Assembly: GCA_021014945.1 (NCBI GenBank) | Contig: MU266439.1 | Span: 24,737 to 88,736, forward strand | Length of the DNA stretch: 64,000 nt | Direction of reading: 5' to 3' | Origin: Leucogyrophana mollusca | Lineage: Eukaryota > Basidiomycota > Agaricomycetes > Boletales | Shown here: positions 32,434 through 44,333 of the stretch, piece by piece | How positions within the stretch are numbered: the first letter of the stretch is position 1 | How the letters are laid out: each line of letters opens with the position of its first letter | Notes under the pieces: generated by a model | Seen by the model: only the letters and a program-made list of their open reading frames with translations | Told to the model about the DNA's origin: nothing | Databases searched by the model: none | Program-made: the position numbers and the translations under genes

Positions 32434-34981
32434 ATGGCAAGTATAGCTTTGAAGCAGGTGTGCACAACCTACTTCTCATTCGTTTCGCTTCCTCACTACC
32501 AGGATTCCAGGCAACGACACCAACGACCTTGCAGCAAGCACAGACGACTGCCTTACTCTCCTTGCTGAATCTGAACAACCCTGTTGATACAGTCGGAGGT
32601 ACAAGTACCCCAACCGGAAAACCAGGGACCTCAGGCAAGGCACCATCGTCATCGGGGCCTCCGGTGTGGAAAGTGCTCGTGCTAGACCAGCAAACGAAGG
32701 ACGTACTCGCGACAGTACTGCGCGTTCAGGACCTTCGTGACGTCGGCGTCACCCTGCATGTGTGAGTTTGCTAGCGGAGGACGACAATAACCTGTATGTT
32801 AAAGCGACGATACTCACCAGGCAGCTGCACTCTCTCCGCCCTCCTCTTCCCGATGTTCCTGCTGTGTATTTCGTCTCTCCAACACCCGCCAACATCCGAA
32901 GGATAGCTGAGGACCTAGAGAAGTGCCTCTACGAGACTTTCCACCTCAGCTTCGTCGAACCCCTCCCTCGCGCACTTTTAGAAGAATTAGCTGCTTCTGT
33001 TGCGGGAGACGGCACGGGTGACCTAGTGGAGCAAGTCCGTCTGTTTCATTTGCAATGTAAAGCAGAAGTTGATTGATGGCCATCGCTCAACCAGGTGCTA
33101 GATCAATATCTATCTTTCATCTCACCTTCGCCGTCGCTCTTCTCCCTTTTGCCTCCACCCCCTCAGATAGCTCTCTCAGATCAAGCGGGTCCATCGCAAC
33201 CCAAGCCTCTCACGTCCTATAAGCTTCTCAACTCCCCCTCGTCAACTGAGCAGCAGATTGAAACGGAAATCGACCGAATAGCCAGTGGCCTCTTCAGTGC
33301 CGTCGTAACGATGGGTGAATACAGATCATAAATGTTAAGCTCGTCTTTACTGACAAATACCTAGGTCACGTACCCATAATACGTGCACCTCGAGGTAATG
33401 CGGCAGAAATGGTTGCCAAAAAGCTCGAGGTGAAAATTCGAGACGCGTTGCTCATGGCCTCTCGCTCACACGGGTCAACCACATCGCTGTTCTCCCAAGA
33501 TGCTTCAGGATTATCGAACTTGCAGCGGCCATGTAAGATTTTGTGGTCAAGTCAGGTTTCATGCTCACCGATATCATACATTGGGCAGTGCTACTCGTCC
33601 TTGACAGGAACGTTGATTTGGTGTCTATGGTATCGCATGGATGGACATATCAAGCCCTGGTTTCTGACTGCCTGGAAATCAAACTTAACCGTGTAGTCGT
33701 CACTCAACCTCAGAAGCGGTCGTACGATCTCGACTCGAAGGACTTTTTCTGGGCCAAGAATGCTGCAAACCCATTTCCTCAGGTTGCGGAAGAGATCGAT
33801 GCGGAGCTTAACAAATATAAGCAAGATGCTGCCGAGATAACGCGCTCAACGGGCGTAAGCGATGTTAATGATATCTCTCAGTTGTGCGTACCCTCTCCGC
33901 TCTCATACCACTAACAACTAAACTACCTTTAGGGACGTATCATCGAACGCCGCGCATCTAAAAACTGCCATCACCCAGTTGCCAGAGCTTACAGCGAGGA
34001 AGGCGACGCTTGACACGCACATGAACATCGCGACGGCACTGCTGGAACAAATCAAGAAGCGCGGACTGGATGAGTTGTTTAGCACCGAGGAAGCTATCGC
34101 TAAGCAGGTGATTTATTCTTCTATAGTCACTCTGGCTAGATCGGTGACATTTGCTTTCTTCAGACGGTTGCGTCCATTCTCGAAACCATTCGTTCTCCGA
34201 GACCCGACGGCGCACTCACCCCTGCTGACAAGTTGCGCCTCGTCCTAGTATTTTATCTTTCATCGCCCGACAATGCGATCTCTAAGGAAGACGTCGCTGA
34301 GTTAGAAAAAGAACTGAAGAGTGCAGGAGCAAATACTGCTGCATTTGATTACGTGAGGCGGACGAGAGAGATCTCAAGGATGACTGTTGCTACCACTGTA
34401 GGCGGTACTTCAACGCCCGTGTTAGGTGGTGGGCAAGGAGAACTATTCAGAGGTTTCACCGCCCTAGGAAACAGGGTACGTCCACCATCTCCTACCTGAA
34501 TTGAAGCGATGATTTTGATTACATACTTTGACAGCTTACAGACCGGCTCAAGGAGGGTGGCCTCGAGAATCTCATCTCGGGCGTGAAAAACTTCCTACCT
34601 GCGAACAAGCTTCTCCCTGTCACACGATTAACTGAAGCACTGATGGACTCTTCATCCGCGTCAAACCAATCCTTACAAGAAACGGACGATTGCATCTTCC
34701 TCGACCCTCGTGCACCTCGCCACGCCAACACCGGCTATGGGATCTCTGCCGGCCCTGGAGGATCCCCGATGGGCGGGACTGGAGGACCTGGTCGCGCCAA
34801 GCGCATGGTGTTCTCGGAGGGAATGGTGTTCGTTGTTGGAGGAGCTGGATATGTCGAGTACGGCAATCTAGAAGAATGGGCCGCGAAGACCGGGAAGAGG
34901 GTAACCTATGGTGGCACAGAGATCGTGGATCCTGGAGGCTTTGTTGAAATTTTAGAGGATCTCGGGAAGACCACTGTGTAG
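32434..34981 (+). CDS. SLY1: Sly1, Sec1/Munc18-family SNARE regulator for ER-Golgi traffic
   Basis: Sly1 binds the syntaxin Sed5 and promotes ER-to-Golgi and intra-Golgi fusion. The body starts LQQAQTTALLSLLNLN, the Sly1 N-terminal signature, then WKVLVLDQQTKDVLATVLRV and LLAEDDNNLYVK. Domain 1-2 residues include DVPAVYFVSPTPANIRRIAE and LLVLDRNVDLVSMVSHGWTY. The C-terminal exon has ISGVKNFLPANKLLPVTRLT, MVFVVGGAGYVEYGNLEEW and ends EDLGKTTV. No ATG lies in frame next to the first motif. The best solution is a 7-nt first coding exon (ATGGCAA at 32434) spliced over a 62-nt GT-AG intron to 32503, giving MARFQATTPTTLQQAQ. About nine introns. Tail to tail with the next gene, 140 bp apart. Confidence 0.93.
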
Positions 34982-35121
34982 AGTAGAGTATACATTTAAG
35001 AAACTTTTACGATGCTATTCAATACAGTGGACTATCAGACGAGTGCGCTCTGTAGTTAACCTCAGACAGACTAAACAAAGATACGGAACATGGCCGAACA
35101 GGACTGCCGGAGACCAATCTC

Positions 35122-36450
35122 TCATTTCCTGTTGTTCGAGCGCATCGCCAGAATTTGTACCAGACGAATGCTGTCGCAGCCACATCAGTAAGCACGTACA
35201 TAGGTAAAGACCGATGTACCCACAAGATATTGATCATGTCAAGCTCCAATGCGATGGCTTCTTTCATGGGATCACGGGGAACCACGCCCATTTCAGCCAT
35301 ACGTGCATGCTGCAAAATCTTCTGAGTGCTTTAGACGCGTGGTCGTCAGGAGCCGCCACCACAAGGCAAAACAAAAGGGAGCTTACTCGTAGAGAACAAA
35401 GCCGCCGAATACAGCCAGACCACCATACAGAGAGATGGACTCTGCGATAGCGAGTCCACGCATACCCATTGGAAGCGCCATGGGAGCCAGTGCACTGAGC
35501 GCGACGACCGTAACACCCGCTAAGAGAGGGCCCCCCATGTAGAGATATTTGTCATTCCTAACACAACCATGAGTAAGAAACGAGGATGACGTCAAAACGG
35601 ACCTACGTGGCAGTGGCTCCGACGTAGGAGAGCGATCCAACCACACCGCAAGTGTAGAGGGCAGCTCGGGATAAAATTGCCGGGCTGAAGAAGAAAAGAG
35701 GGCTAAGAGTTGCTGCTTGGCACGCGTTGAAGGCCTGCGAGGATGATGAGATCGCTTATGATGATGGACTGATAGTACGTACAAGCCAACAGAGGTGCTT
35801 TTGCACGGTCTTCTCCGGAGGTGTATAGTACACACCCATCATTGAGCCGATACTTCCTACAAGACTGACACCGAGCACAAGCCCTGTGTTTGCGCCCAAC
35901 TTAGTGTCTCGCTCGTTTCATAAATCGTGGAGGATACAACATACATGGGTTCGCCGACATGATCCTAAACGCGGCGCCCGACCTGAACAAGCCTCGTGCG
36001 GCAAGAGCGGTCAACGCGAGCCCGCCCCCTGTATACTTGAAGCTATCATGGAGGTACGACTGCTCAGCCGGAGTCAAACTATCACGAGTATCTCTGTTGA
36101 GAAAGCCTTCCGCGACGATAATTGTTCCCGCAACAGCGGCCTGGCCCAAGTGCTATGAGTGAAAACGGACACCGGTGGGTGTGCCCGCAACTTACCGCCG
36201 TGATACCAAACCGCTTCCATGCATCCTGCGAGGATGGTCGCACTATAGTCTGAGCATCCGTCGTTATGTTGCGAGAGAACCGAGACAATAAACACGGCGA
36301 CAGGATTGTTCCCCGTTTCTGCAGCAAGTTGTGCGCACTACCAGAACCAACGCGGGTTGAAAATGGCTGCGACCGGCATCGCGCAGCCACCTGGGTAAAG
36401 CTGCGATTGAGCCCTGTGCGTAATGAGCTAGATATTCCGAGAGTCAACAT
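35122..36450 (-). CDS. Mitochondrial BI-1/GHITM-like inner-membrane protein
   Basis: Related to Bax-inhibitor-1 proteins and closest to the mitochondrial GHITM branch, which affects cristae and calcium handling. The start MLTLGISSSLRTGLNRSF at 36450 begins an Arg/Ser-rich presequence of about 75 residues (ARCRSQPFSTRVG, LSRFSRNITTDA), as expected for mitochondrial import. Then come DAWKRFGITA/HLGQAAVAGT across an intron and a run of helices (GGGLALTALAARGLFRSGAA, YLYMGGPLLAGVTVVALSAL, SISLYGGLAVFGGFVLY). The conserved tail DPMKEAIALELDMINIF-VRLVQIL ends AMRSNNRK. Five or six introns. The order matches the family. Confidence 0.85.
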
Positions 36451-36637
36451 AAGGAAGAAGCAGAGTGCAGAAATACAGAAATAAGAGTGACGGGGAGTGG
36501 GATTGGCGAGGACTCGGTCACCGGCAGCAATAGCCGACGTCACCCCGCCGGCACAAGGGACTTGAAGAAGCGTCGCGAATAGAACCCAAGCAGACCGGAT
36601 ACACATATTGATACATAATAATAATAACGATGGTAAT

Positions 36638-38826
36638 CTACGCAGAGACACACTGGAGGGCTGGCACCTTGGATGGGTCAACAATAGCCACCACACGACG
36701 TTCCAAAGCAAGTGCAATCAAACACCTATCTCCCCACTTCCGCCAGTCAATCTCGAACACGCCAGATTTCTCACCACTGAACCACGACCACTGCTTCTTC
36801 TTACCCTGTATTTTGGGCATGAGCTCCAACGTTGACAGCACCCAGTGACGAGGCCCACCTTAACATCGTAGATGTGCAAAGATCCATCCCCTCCGCCTGT
36901 AGCAAGCTGAAGCCCATCTGGACTGAAACTCAGGGCGTAGACATGCTTTAGGTGGTCGCTGAAGACTTTCAGGCAGTCACCTGTCTTCGTGTCCCACAAG
37001 CGGGCTGTCATGTCAAATGATGCCCTACACCATTCCGTCAGACAAAACTCGACACATGAACCCCTGATACTTGCGTGGCTAGTAATTCATTTGTGTCGGC
37101 GGCCATGTTGGGGCACCAGTCAACAGAGGTAATACATTGTCGATGGCCTTCCAGCACTACTGGGGCTGCCATTGTCTTCTGGTTGTGGATATCGGTGATA
37201 TTCCATATCCGAGCGGTTCCGTCGTCTGAGCATGACGCCAACCGCGTACGTGAGGTATTGCATTTGATCGAGTTCAGCTCGCCTTCATGCCCTCTACAGC
37301 ATTGTCAGATTCCGGGTGAACTCAGTGAGCGTCAGTCCTCACTTAAGAGTTTGAATAGGCTTTGTGCCGTTCAGCGACAAAATGTGCACCAAGCGATCCG
37401 CACCGCAGCTTGCAAACGTCGACTCGTCCAACCAGTCGACATCCAAGCAGCAACCTTTTCTAGATGAGCAACAGCCAAAAATAAACAATGTCGGCACTTA
37501 CCTTCGTGGATTCGATAATGCCTGTGGACTCTTCTGTTGTCGACATCCCACACACAAGAGCTCCCGTCCAAGCTCGCAGTCACTAGCCATTGGCCGGATC
37601 GCGAAAACTTCCCCGCAAATATGGGTCCCTGTGCAGTGACGGTTCTATCTCGTATGTTTAGGTGCCAAAGCGAGTGACTAACCTTGTGCCGATTATCTGA
37701 CAAATATAGCTTGCCTGCCGCAGTGCAGATACGAAGTATAGAATCGTAAGAGCCAATTGCAACCAACGAGCCGTCGTGGTTCCAGTCGAGCGACGTTAGG
37801 TCAGCTTGTGATGCTGTAGCCAGGTCCGACAGAGTAATCGAAGGCTGCACCTGCGTTTGAGTGACTGGTAAGTCGGCGTGTGGTACATCGGGTATGTTCC
37901 AAAAGTTGACAACGGCATCTCTTGACCTGTTCCGCAGAGGCATACATTAGCTGGGAGAATACTACCCATCTATAGCAAACAGACCCTGAAACCAACTGTC
38001 CAGGAGTAGAGGGGTTCCAGGCAGCCACAAAAACCTGACACCCCTCGTATGAGCCGTGATGGGTAGAATATAGCTGTGTAAGTGCTTACTTCTGACTTGT
38101 GCGCTTGTAACAGTCGAATTGCGTTCGGATCCGTGCCGTCTCTAGGCGGTGTGGGACGCTTTTGTTTCGTCTTCTTGGCAGTAGCAGACTCTGGCGAGAT
38201 CTGCTGTGACACGGCGGCGGGCTTCACGTCTCTTGGTTCTGGAGGTGGTGCTGTTATGCGGGCATGAAGATTTCAAATAGAGGTCTCGTCAGTAAATAAC
38301 GCACGGGTTATTCGAGAAACATCTTCTTCTTGGTCCTTCCTAGGACGCTTCTCAGCGCGACCATCTTCCGTCGAAGGAGTATTCGACTTTCTTTTGGTTC
38401 CAACATCACCATTGACCCTTAAACTGTGCCCGACGGTCGCAGGGGTTGTCGTAGGCGCGGCCATTGGCGTCGATGCGACTGGGTCGAGCGAGCAAACATG
38501 GGGTTCAAGCAGCGAGAAGCTGGTTTTGCAGTTATTGGCGAGCGAGTCGCCCTTCCAGTGGGCCTCTACTTCTTTGTAGAGTAATGCCTTGCTTAGCAAC
38601 TCGACGAGCTCGCCGCGAGGGATGTGCTTTTTGAGGTGATGGGAGTGGTCGAGGCGGCCCTCCATTCGGAGAGAGAACGCCGAGTGCTGGAAGCCTGACA
38701 GACAGATAAAAGGATAGTTAGATAATGTTTTAAAATGACAGGTAAATGAAAAGTACCAGAGTCTTGAAAGTAGGCATGTATGAGGCAGTTGACTTCGTCT
38801 GCAGTGATCAATATAGGCGCAGCCAT
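36638..38826 (-). CDS. LisH-WD40 protein, TBL1/Sif2-like co-repressor subunit
   Basis: Homologues (TBL1/TBLR1, yeast Sif2) are WD40 subunits of SMRT/NCoR or Set3 histone deacetylase complexes. A LisH dimerisation motif opens the protein (ITADEVNCLIHAYFQDSG/FQHSAFSLRME) and is followed by the conserved HIPRGELVELLSKALLYKEVEAHW. A Ser/Thr/Pro linker holds a basic, likely nuclear-localising patch (DGRAEKRPRKDQEED). WD40 repeats follow: VNFWNIPDVP, TSLDWNHDGSLVAIGSYD, GKFSRSGQWLVTASLDGSSC, LASCSDDGTARIWNITD, SFDMTARLWDTKTGDCLKVF and ALSFSPDGLQLATGGGDGSL. The start is the ATG at 38826. About ten introns. Head to head with the DCAF11-like gene. Confidence 0.92.
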
Positions 38827-39234
38827 ACGGTACGCTTAATTCGATGGCTTCGGTGCGCAAGTGAAAGGCGATGGTAGCGGAGTGTGAACTACAGAGGAAT
38901 ATCTGCAATATAATAAATTAAATAAAACCAGATACCTTTTGCCTCTTTCGCATCGGATACTTTCATACGAGTAGTACGATTGCTTGGAGTTTTCGAGTAA
39001 GGTCTTTGGGGTGATCTGACTCTCTACCAAGGGGACTTGTTCCTCAGCTTGGACGATATTATTGTTGCCCATGTAGTGGCACGTGGCAACTCCGACCATC
39101 CGTTACCGGTCGTCCGATATCACATCCAACAGACGCTCGCAGACGGGAATCCGGCAGAGATAACACAAACCCGCTTTCCCAAGGGTCACTCGTCGCTCTC
39201 ACTGATTTATAACACCCAGCCAGTGTCTGCAAGC
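38827..39234. promoter_or_regulatory. Shared divergent promoter region
   Basis: A 408-bp gap lies between the starts of the TBL1-like and DCAF11-like genes. An A/T-rich stretch (ATAATAAATTAAATAAAA, about 38909-38926) near the TBL1-like start could serve as a TATA-like element. Confidence 0.45.
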
Positions 39235-41803
39235 ATGCAACACATTGAGTTCGACATCGACATGGCAGACAACGATTTTGACGACGACTCCTACGATGGC
39301 CCCGACGCTTATGTCGACGGCGATGATAACGTCTTGGAGCTCGAAGAGCACATCGCCGACGAAGAGGAAAGCCGGGGTCAACTTCAAGCCGAAGGCCCCT
39401 CCCTGGCACAGATATTGCGTTGTACGCACGATCCGCAGCTGTATGTGGCAGAACATTGCTCACTGATGCCTCCCAGCTTTGTTTGACTTGCAGCAACTAC
39501 AGCGCGGAGAATCGGCACAGATTAATGTCGCGTCAGAGACCCAGACGTCAGGCCGTCGCACCACCCGACAAGGTACCCTTACTTATTCAGATCTCGCCCG
39601 CATTATTGGCGGCGGAAACTCTACAAATGCAGACGAGGACGACGACGAGGAGCTAGTTGAGGATGAAGACGAAGGCCGTTATTATGGACGCAGTTCATGG
39701 AGTGAACAATGGTTCTCACCTCACAAAGAACCGCAGCAAGCGGGCGTGGAACTCCTCAACGGCGGTGAATTTGGCGCTGTTAGCACCAAAATTAAGACCA
39801 GGAAGAATAACAGGAACCTCACGAGATTACTTCTGGACAGATCTACGCGATCCAGAAACACATTGCGCAGAGAAGGGATTGCCAGCGTGTGTCTGACTGG
39901 TTCACAATCAAACCAGCTAACTAGTATTGACATTCTTCTTCAGCATATATTGCCAAACTCGAGCGGCACCGCAGTTGCATCTTATGGGGCAAATATATAC
40001 TGTGGACAATTCTCTGCTGGCGAGTATCGAGCATTATCGAGCTGACTTGGTGCTCACCGCGGTACACAGACTCGTCCTTCTATTATACATGTTGTCAAGG
40101 TACGTTGCTTCTTCGCCTGTACACTGTCCACGCCTGATCTTCGTCCTCAGACTTCCGACTTCACGTATATGACATGACTGCTCCACCCACATCGTACATT
40201 AAGCGCAATCGTGCCTCACGACGCAGTGCGACTGGCCATTGGGACCACGATGACCGTGATCATGAGACAACAATGAAGGTCATCAAAACAATTCAAGGGA
40301 ATCCAGGGCGGTGGACAATCACTGACTCCCACCTAAGCCCTGACAACGAAAGGCAAGCTTAGCCACGGTTGCGAAAGCCTGAGACTGACGTCTGTTTCTC
40401 TTAGGATGATCTATTCATCAATTGTGAGACACCATTGCAAGGTGGCACTGTGCCGATTAACATTTTGCAGTCTCCGACAGTGTACATGACCAACACGTTA
40501 GATTCTTCTTCGGTCCAGATTCCTATCCGGTTCGCCGACCCGCCTCGGCGCCAATCACGTATGTGGGGCTACTACGATGAAGACTCCTTTGGAATTTGGA
40601 GCTGCAGGTTCTCTGCTGACGGAAATGAGGTGGTAGCTGGAGGAAGTGGTCAAATATTCGGTGAGCCCTACTCGCAAACGGGGACGCTTTTCACTCATTC
40701 TTCTCCAGTCTATGATCTCTTGTCCGACCGAAGGACGGTGAAGATCAGCGCGCATGATGACGATGTTAACAGCTGTTGTTGGGCTGACACGGCCTCTGGG
40801 AATGTCCTTATCAGTGCTTCGGATGACACCTTCCTCAAAGTCTGGTGAGCCCGAATGATTCGCGCTGGAGATCTCACCACTCAACTTGTTCCCAGGGACC
40901 GTCGGTCTCTGGGTGCATCCCAAAAGCCCTCGGGCGTACTAGTTGGCCACACCGAAGGTATCACGAACGTCTCTGCCAAGGGAGATGGACGGTACATCAT
41001 CTCGAACGGCAAAGATCAAGCGCTTCGGCTGTGGGACCTGCGCAAGATGTGCAGTAGCGAGGACTTCGACAATGGTGCCAATAGGGACTTCCGGTCACAC
41101 AGCTACGACTATCGGTGCGTCACAACAGACATCCGTTATCAAAATCCCTTACACTTTGACTGTAGATACGGACACTACCCGAAGCCTAGACGCTCCGCGC
41201 ACCCCAACGATTGCAGTGTGATGACATACAGAGGCCATGCCGTTCTGCGTACCCTTATTCGCTGCCATTTCAGCCCGGCTGAGACTACCGGAGGCCAATA
41301 CATATACTCTGGCTCAGCTGATGGGAGGATTCATGTAATGTTGCCTTTCTTGACATTACCGATGCTTCGCGTTAAACTGTCCTATAGATATGGTCACTCG
41401 ATGGACGTATAGTGCAGGTGCTTGACCGTTCTCACACGCTCCCCATGTCATATGATCCTTCGGGTCCTGAGATGAAGCCACTGGAGGGTGCGCGCAACTC
41501 GGTGTGCGTCCGCGATGTCAGTTGGAACTCGACGGTATGTCATTGCCATCAGAAGTCGTTACATTGGCATTTACCTCGACAATCGGATAGGAGCCTGTCA
41601 TGATGAGCGCAGGGTGGGAAGGCTCTCGAACGGGGGGGAGCATCGTCGCACGGCACGAGTGGAAAGGCTTGTCCAAAATGGCCAGCTCCTTAGAAGATTG
41701 GACAGAGAAACAAAAGGCCGAGCGAGCTGAAAGGGCGGCAAAGCGGGCTAGTCGCAATCGCCGTCTCCCAGGCGCATTTGAAGATGAGAGCGACGAGGAG
41801 TAG
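39235..41803 (+). CDS. WD40 protein, DCAF11/WDR23 (LEC14B-like) family
   Basis: DCAF11 is a substrate receptor for CUL4-DDB1 ubiquitin ligases. The N-terminus from 39235 is very acidic (MADNDFDDDSYDGPDAYVDG). After GPSLAQILR/ALFDLQQLQRGE comes a basic segment (TRKNNRNLTRLLLDRSTRSR). The WD40 array includes VASYGANIYCGQFSADSSFY, SCRFSADGNEVVAGGSGQIF, LISASDDTFLKVWDRRSLG, SAKGDGRYIISNGKDQALRL, and YIYSGSADGRIHIWSLDGRI. Several blades carry the W-D-x-R type ends that contact DDB1 (VWDRR, LWDLR). The C-terminal tail is charged (EKQKAERAERAAKRASRNRR) and ends EDESDEE. About a dozen introns, some of which cut repeats. The first ATG at 39235 gives MQHIEFDID; a second lies at 39262. Confidence 0.9.
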
Positions 41804-42334
41804 GTTTCGCGAACGGGGCAAGCTGTTTTGAGAAGGGACTTTGCATCGGATGATAGCATGTTGTGCTGCTGTACGATATATTGTGGTGTTGCTTTTTGGT
41901 TGCTTTCTGTATTTCGAACTCGTGTTATATGCATCGCTTGCGGATACTACATGATACTATATCTTAGAACACTTTGGCCTACTCAACCATCATTCTGGAG
42001 GACTGTTGATAGTTGTGACTCAGGCTACTGAGCCTAGCTGTAAGCTAGGTCAGCTCAATACAGCTCAGCCAGTCTCCGACTCGTGCAGCTGCCTTCTGTT
42101 GCGGCCTGGCTTTCGCCTGCATGTTGATCACTGCCACAAAGGTCGTTAGGTCAAGTGTCCCTTTGTTCTGCTACTCCATATAGTCCTTGTAGGTCTGAGT
42201 GCTTCTGGATTCGTATCCCTGACAGTACTTGCAGCCAAAGGAGACGGGGATTTATTGATCGTCGGCTCGATTGGACCTGATCTCACCCAGGCGACAACTC
42301 GAAGTCTCAACATCTGCGTCCACATCTCTCGCTC
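41804..42334. other. Intergenic region with a short perfect hairpin
   Basis: About 530 bp without an ORF I support. CCTAGCT-GTA-AGCTAGG at 42033-42049 is a perfect 7-bp inverted repeat with a 3-nt loop, about 230 bp past the DCAF11-like stop. It could be in that gene's 3' UTR or be chance. Confidence 0.5.
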
Positions 42335-44020
42335 ATGTCCACACACTCTTGTCTCCTCATCCCCGAGATTATCTTAGAAATATTCGAGTATGTTTTCTTA
42401 TCGAAGAACGGCTGGGCCGATATCGCAGCCCTCGCACGCACATGCCGTGCATTCAGCCCCCCAGCCTTGGACATCCTCTGGAGGACTCAGTGGTCGCTAG
42501 CTCCACTCGTCCGGTGCCTGCCAGATCACACTCTGGAGTTATCCAACAATCTTGAAAGCAGCGCAACTATAGTGGTGGGCCCCGTATCATCAGGTTTCAC
42601 TCAGTCACGGCTCTGAATGCGGCTTTCAGCGACTTGCAGACATCCGGAATGAATCCGACTGGGAGAGGCTATTTCTATATGCCTCTCGTATCAGAACAAT
42701 CCAGCGAGACAGGCAGTCGTGGAACATAGATGCTTATAAGTTGCATCCCAGTGTCCTACACAAGCTTCTATCGGCATGCCCTCGACCCTCTCTACTACCC
42801 AATCTCCGCTCGTTGGAATACGGTGTTCTATCAGAAACAGACAACAACTCCCTATCATCCTTACAGATGTTACTCAACCGGAGCTCCGTGCGCGAACTCA
42901 GTTTCACCATCCCCGAAGACATCTCGTTTAGTCGCTCTGAGTCCTTGATGGCCGCATTTCCTGAGCATTGCACCTTTCTGGAAGACTTGACAGTAACAGC
43001 GGGTTTGTTTCCCCCTTCATATCTCTATCCAACGTGCTTAAGGTCTGCGGTTTCTTCTTCTAAGAACTCGCGATTCTGCTTCATCCTTCTACAGTCAATG
43101 TATTCGCATCTATGAGACATCTTCGGACACTCTCGTTGTATTCAGCGGGCGACAGGCAAGACTTTGTGGAGTTACCATTGAATCTGCCACCCCAAGCGTT
43201 CCCATCTCTACTTGAGCTCCATATGCGCAACCTCCCATCGACATACTCTCTTGCTCTGATTCGTTCGATCTGCTCCGACCATTTGAAGACGGTTTCATTG
43301 TCCCTTTTAAACGGAGACGCGGCCTCTATGCTTCTCGATCTTTGCAAAGCTCTGCAGTCGAAATCTTCCTGGACAGCATCTCTACAATCGCTTTCCATCA
43401 CAGGACAATCGCTCTCCGCCACAGGGGCCCATGCCATTGCAGCTCCTCACGGCGGCAATATCCCCCAGTCGACCTTACGACTGCTTCTGCCCTTTTCCAA
43501 TCTCAGACACCTAGACTTGGGGATCAAAGCACTTTCGATCAATGATGATATCATTCATGACATGGCGAAGGCGTGGCCGCGTTTACAACAACTCTGTATA
43601 TGGGGCAGAGTCCCATCACACACAGCGATTCCGACGCTCGGAGGCCTCGTTCCGCTAGCAATACATTGCCCCTACCTCTCGTCGTTGACTCTCAAAATCA
43701 ACGCAGTGGATGTCGTTTCACCGACTGCTCTTCCATCCACTCCCAGTGAATCAACTGTACTTTCCAATGAACAAAGACCAGCTCAAACCATGGAATTCAC
43801 AGTCGACGCCCAATCACCGATCACCGATCCCGCTAAGGTCGCAGACTTCTTATTGAGCATATTCCCGAAAGTTGATGTGCGTCCTGTGGGCGATATCTGG
43901 GGTGCCGAACAGATAGCACTCTGGGGGAAGGTCTCGACTAGAGTTCACCATGCGCTTGGCTTGCCATCGCCACCAAGGCTCATTCGGTCTCGAAACACTG
44001 TTTTCCACCTATGGAACTAA
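42335..44020 (+). CDS. F-box-like protein with leucine-rich region
   Basis: Starts MSTHSCLLIPEIILEIFEYV, an F-box-like motif, followed by IAALARTCRAFSPPALDILW, the usual second half in basidiomycete families, and WSLAPLVRCLPDH. The later exons hold DIRNESDWERLFLYASRIRT, LLPNLRSLEYGVLSE, FASMRHLRTLSLYSAGDRQD and LLPFSNLRHLDLGIKALS, irregular leucine-rich repeats. Three or four exons; the last runs from about 43106 to the stop at 44018-44020 (VFHLWN). A likely SCF substrate receptor with unknown target. It is the third F-box gene in the window, and the three are clearly divergent from each other. Confidence 0.85.
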
Positions 44021-44247
44021 TTTGTTCGAATTGTCCTGTTAGTCGGTCGGTCGACTGGAGAGGGCTCGGGCAATTCCAATTGCCATGGACTTTTGTAGTT
44101 CTATACCTCACTGAAAGTACACTTGAATGGCACTGGCACACATGTATTTTTTGCAGGCCTGGGTTGCTGGATTTCGTGGATTCGATATCGTGATCATGTA
44201 CAATATGAAAGCTCAGTCGAGTAGTGTTACAGTCGGGTAGTGTTACG

Positions 44248-44309
44248 CAAGGAATTCGAAATGTCCAGGTTTGATACAGTATGCATCAAACCCGGACATT
44301 TCCTTGGGT
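44248..44309. repeat. Imperfect inverted repeat (hairpin) upstream of the methyltransferase gene
   Basis: GAAATGTCCAGGTTTGAT (44258-44275) is followed after 9 nt by ATCAAACCCGGACATTTC (44285-44302), which pairs with it at 17 of 18 positions. Pairing resumes further out (CAAGGA against TCCTTG) past a 5-nt bulge. The outer edge of the repeat lies 25 bp before the ATG. Just upstream, GTAGTGTTAC occurs twice (44221-44230 and 44237-44246). Confidence 0.85.
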
Positions 44310-44333
44310 ACTTTCTTCTGCACGTCTAACCCG

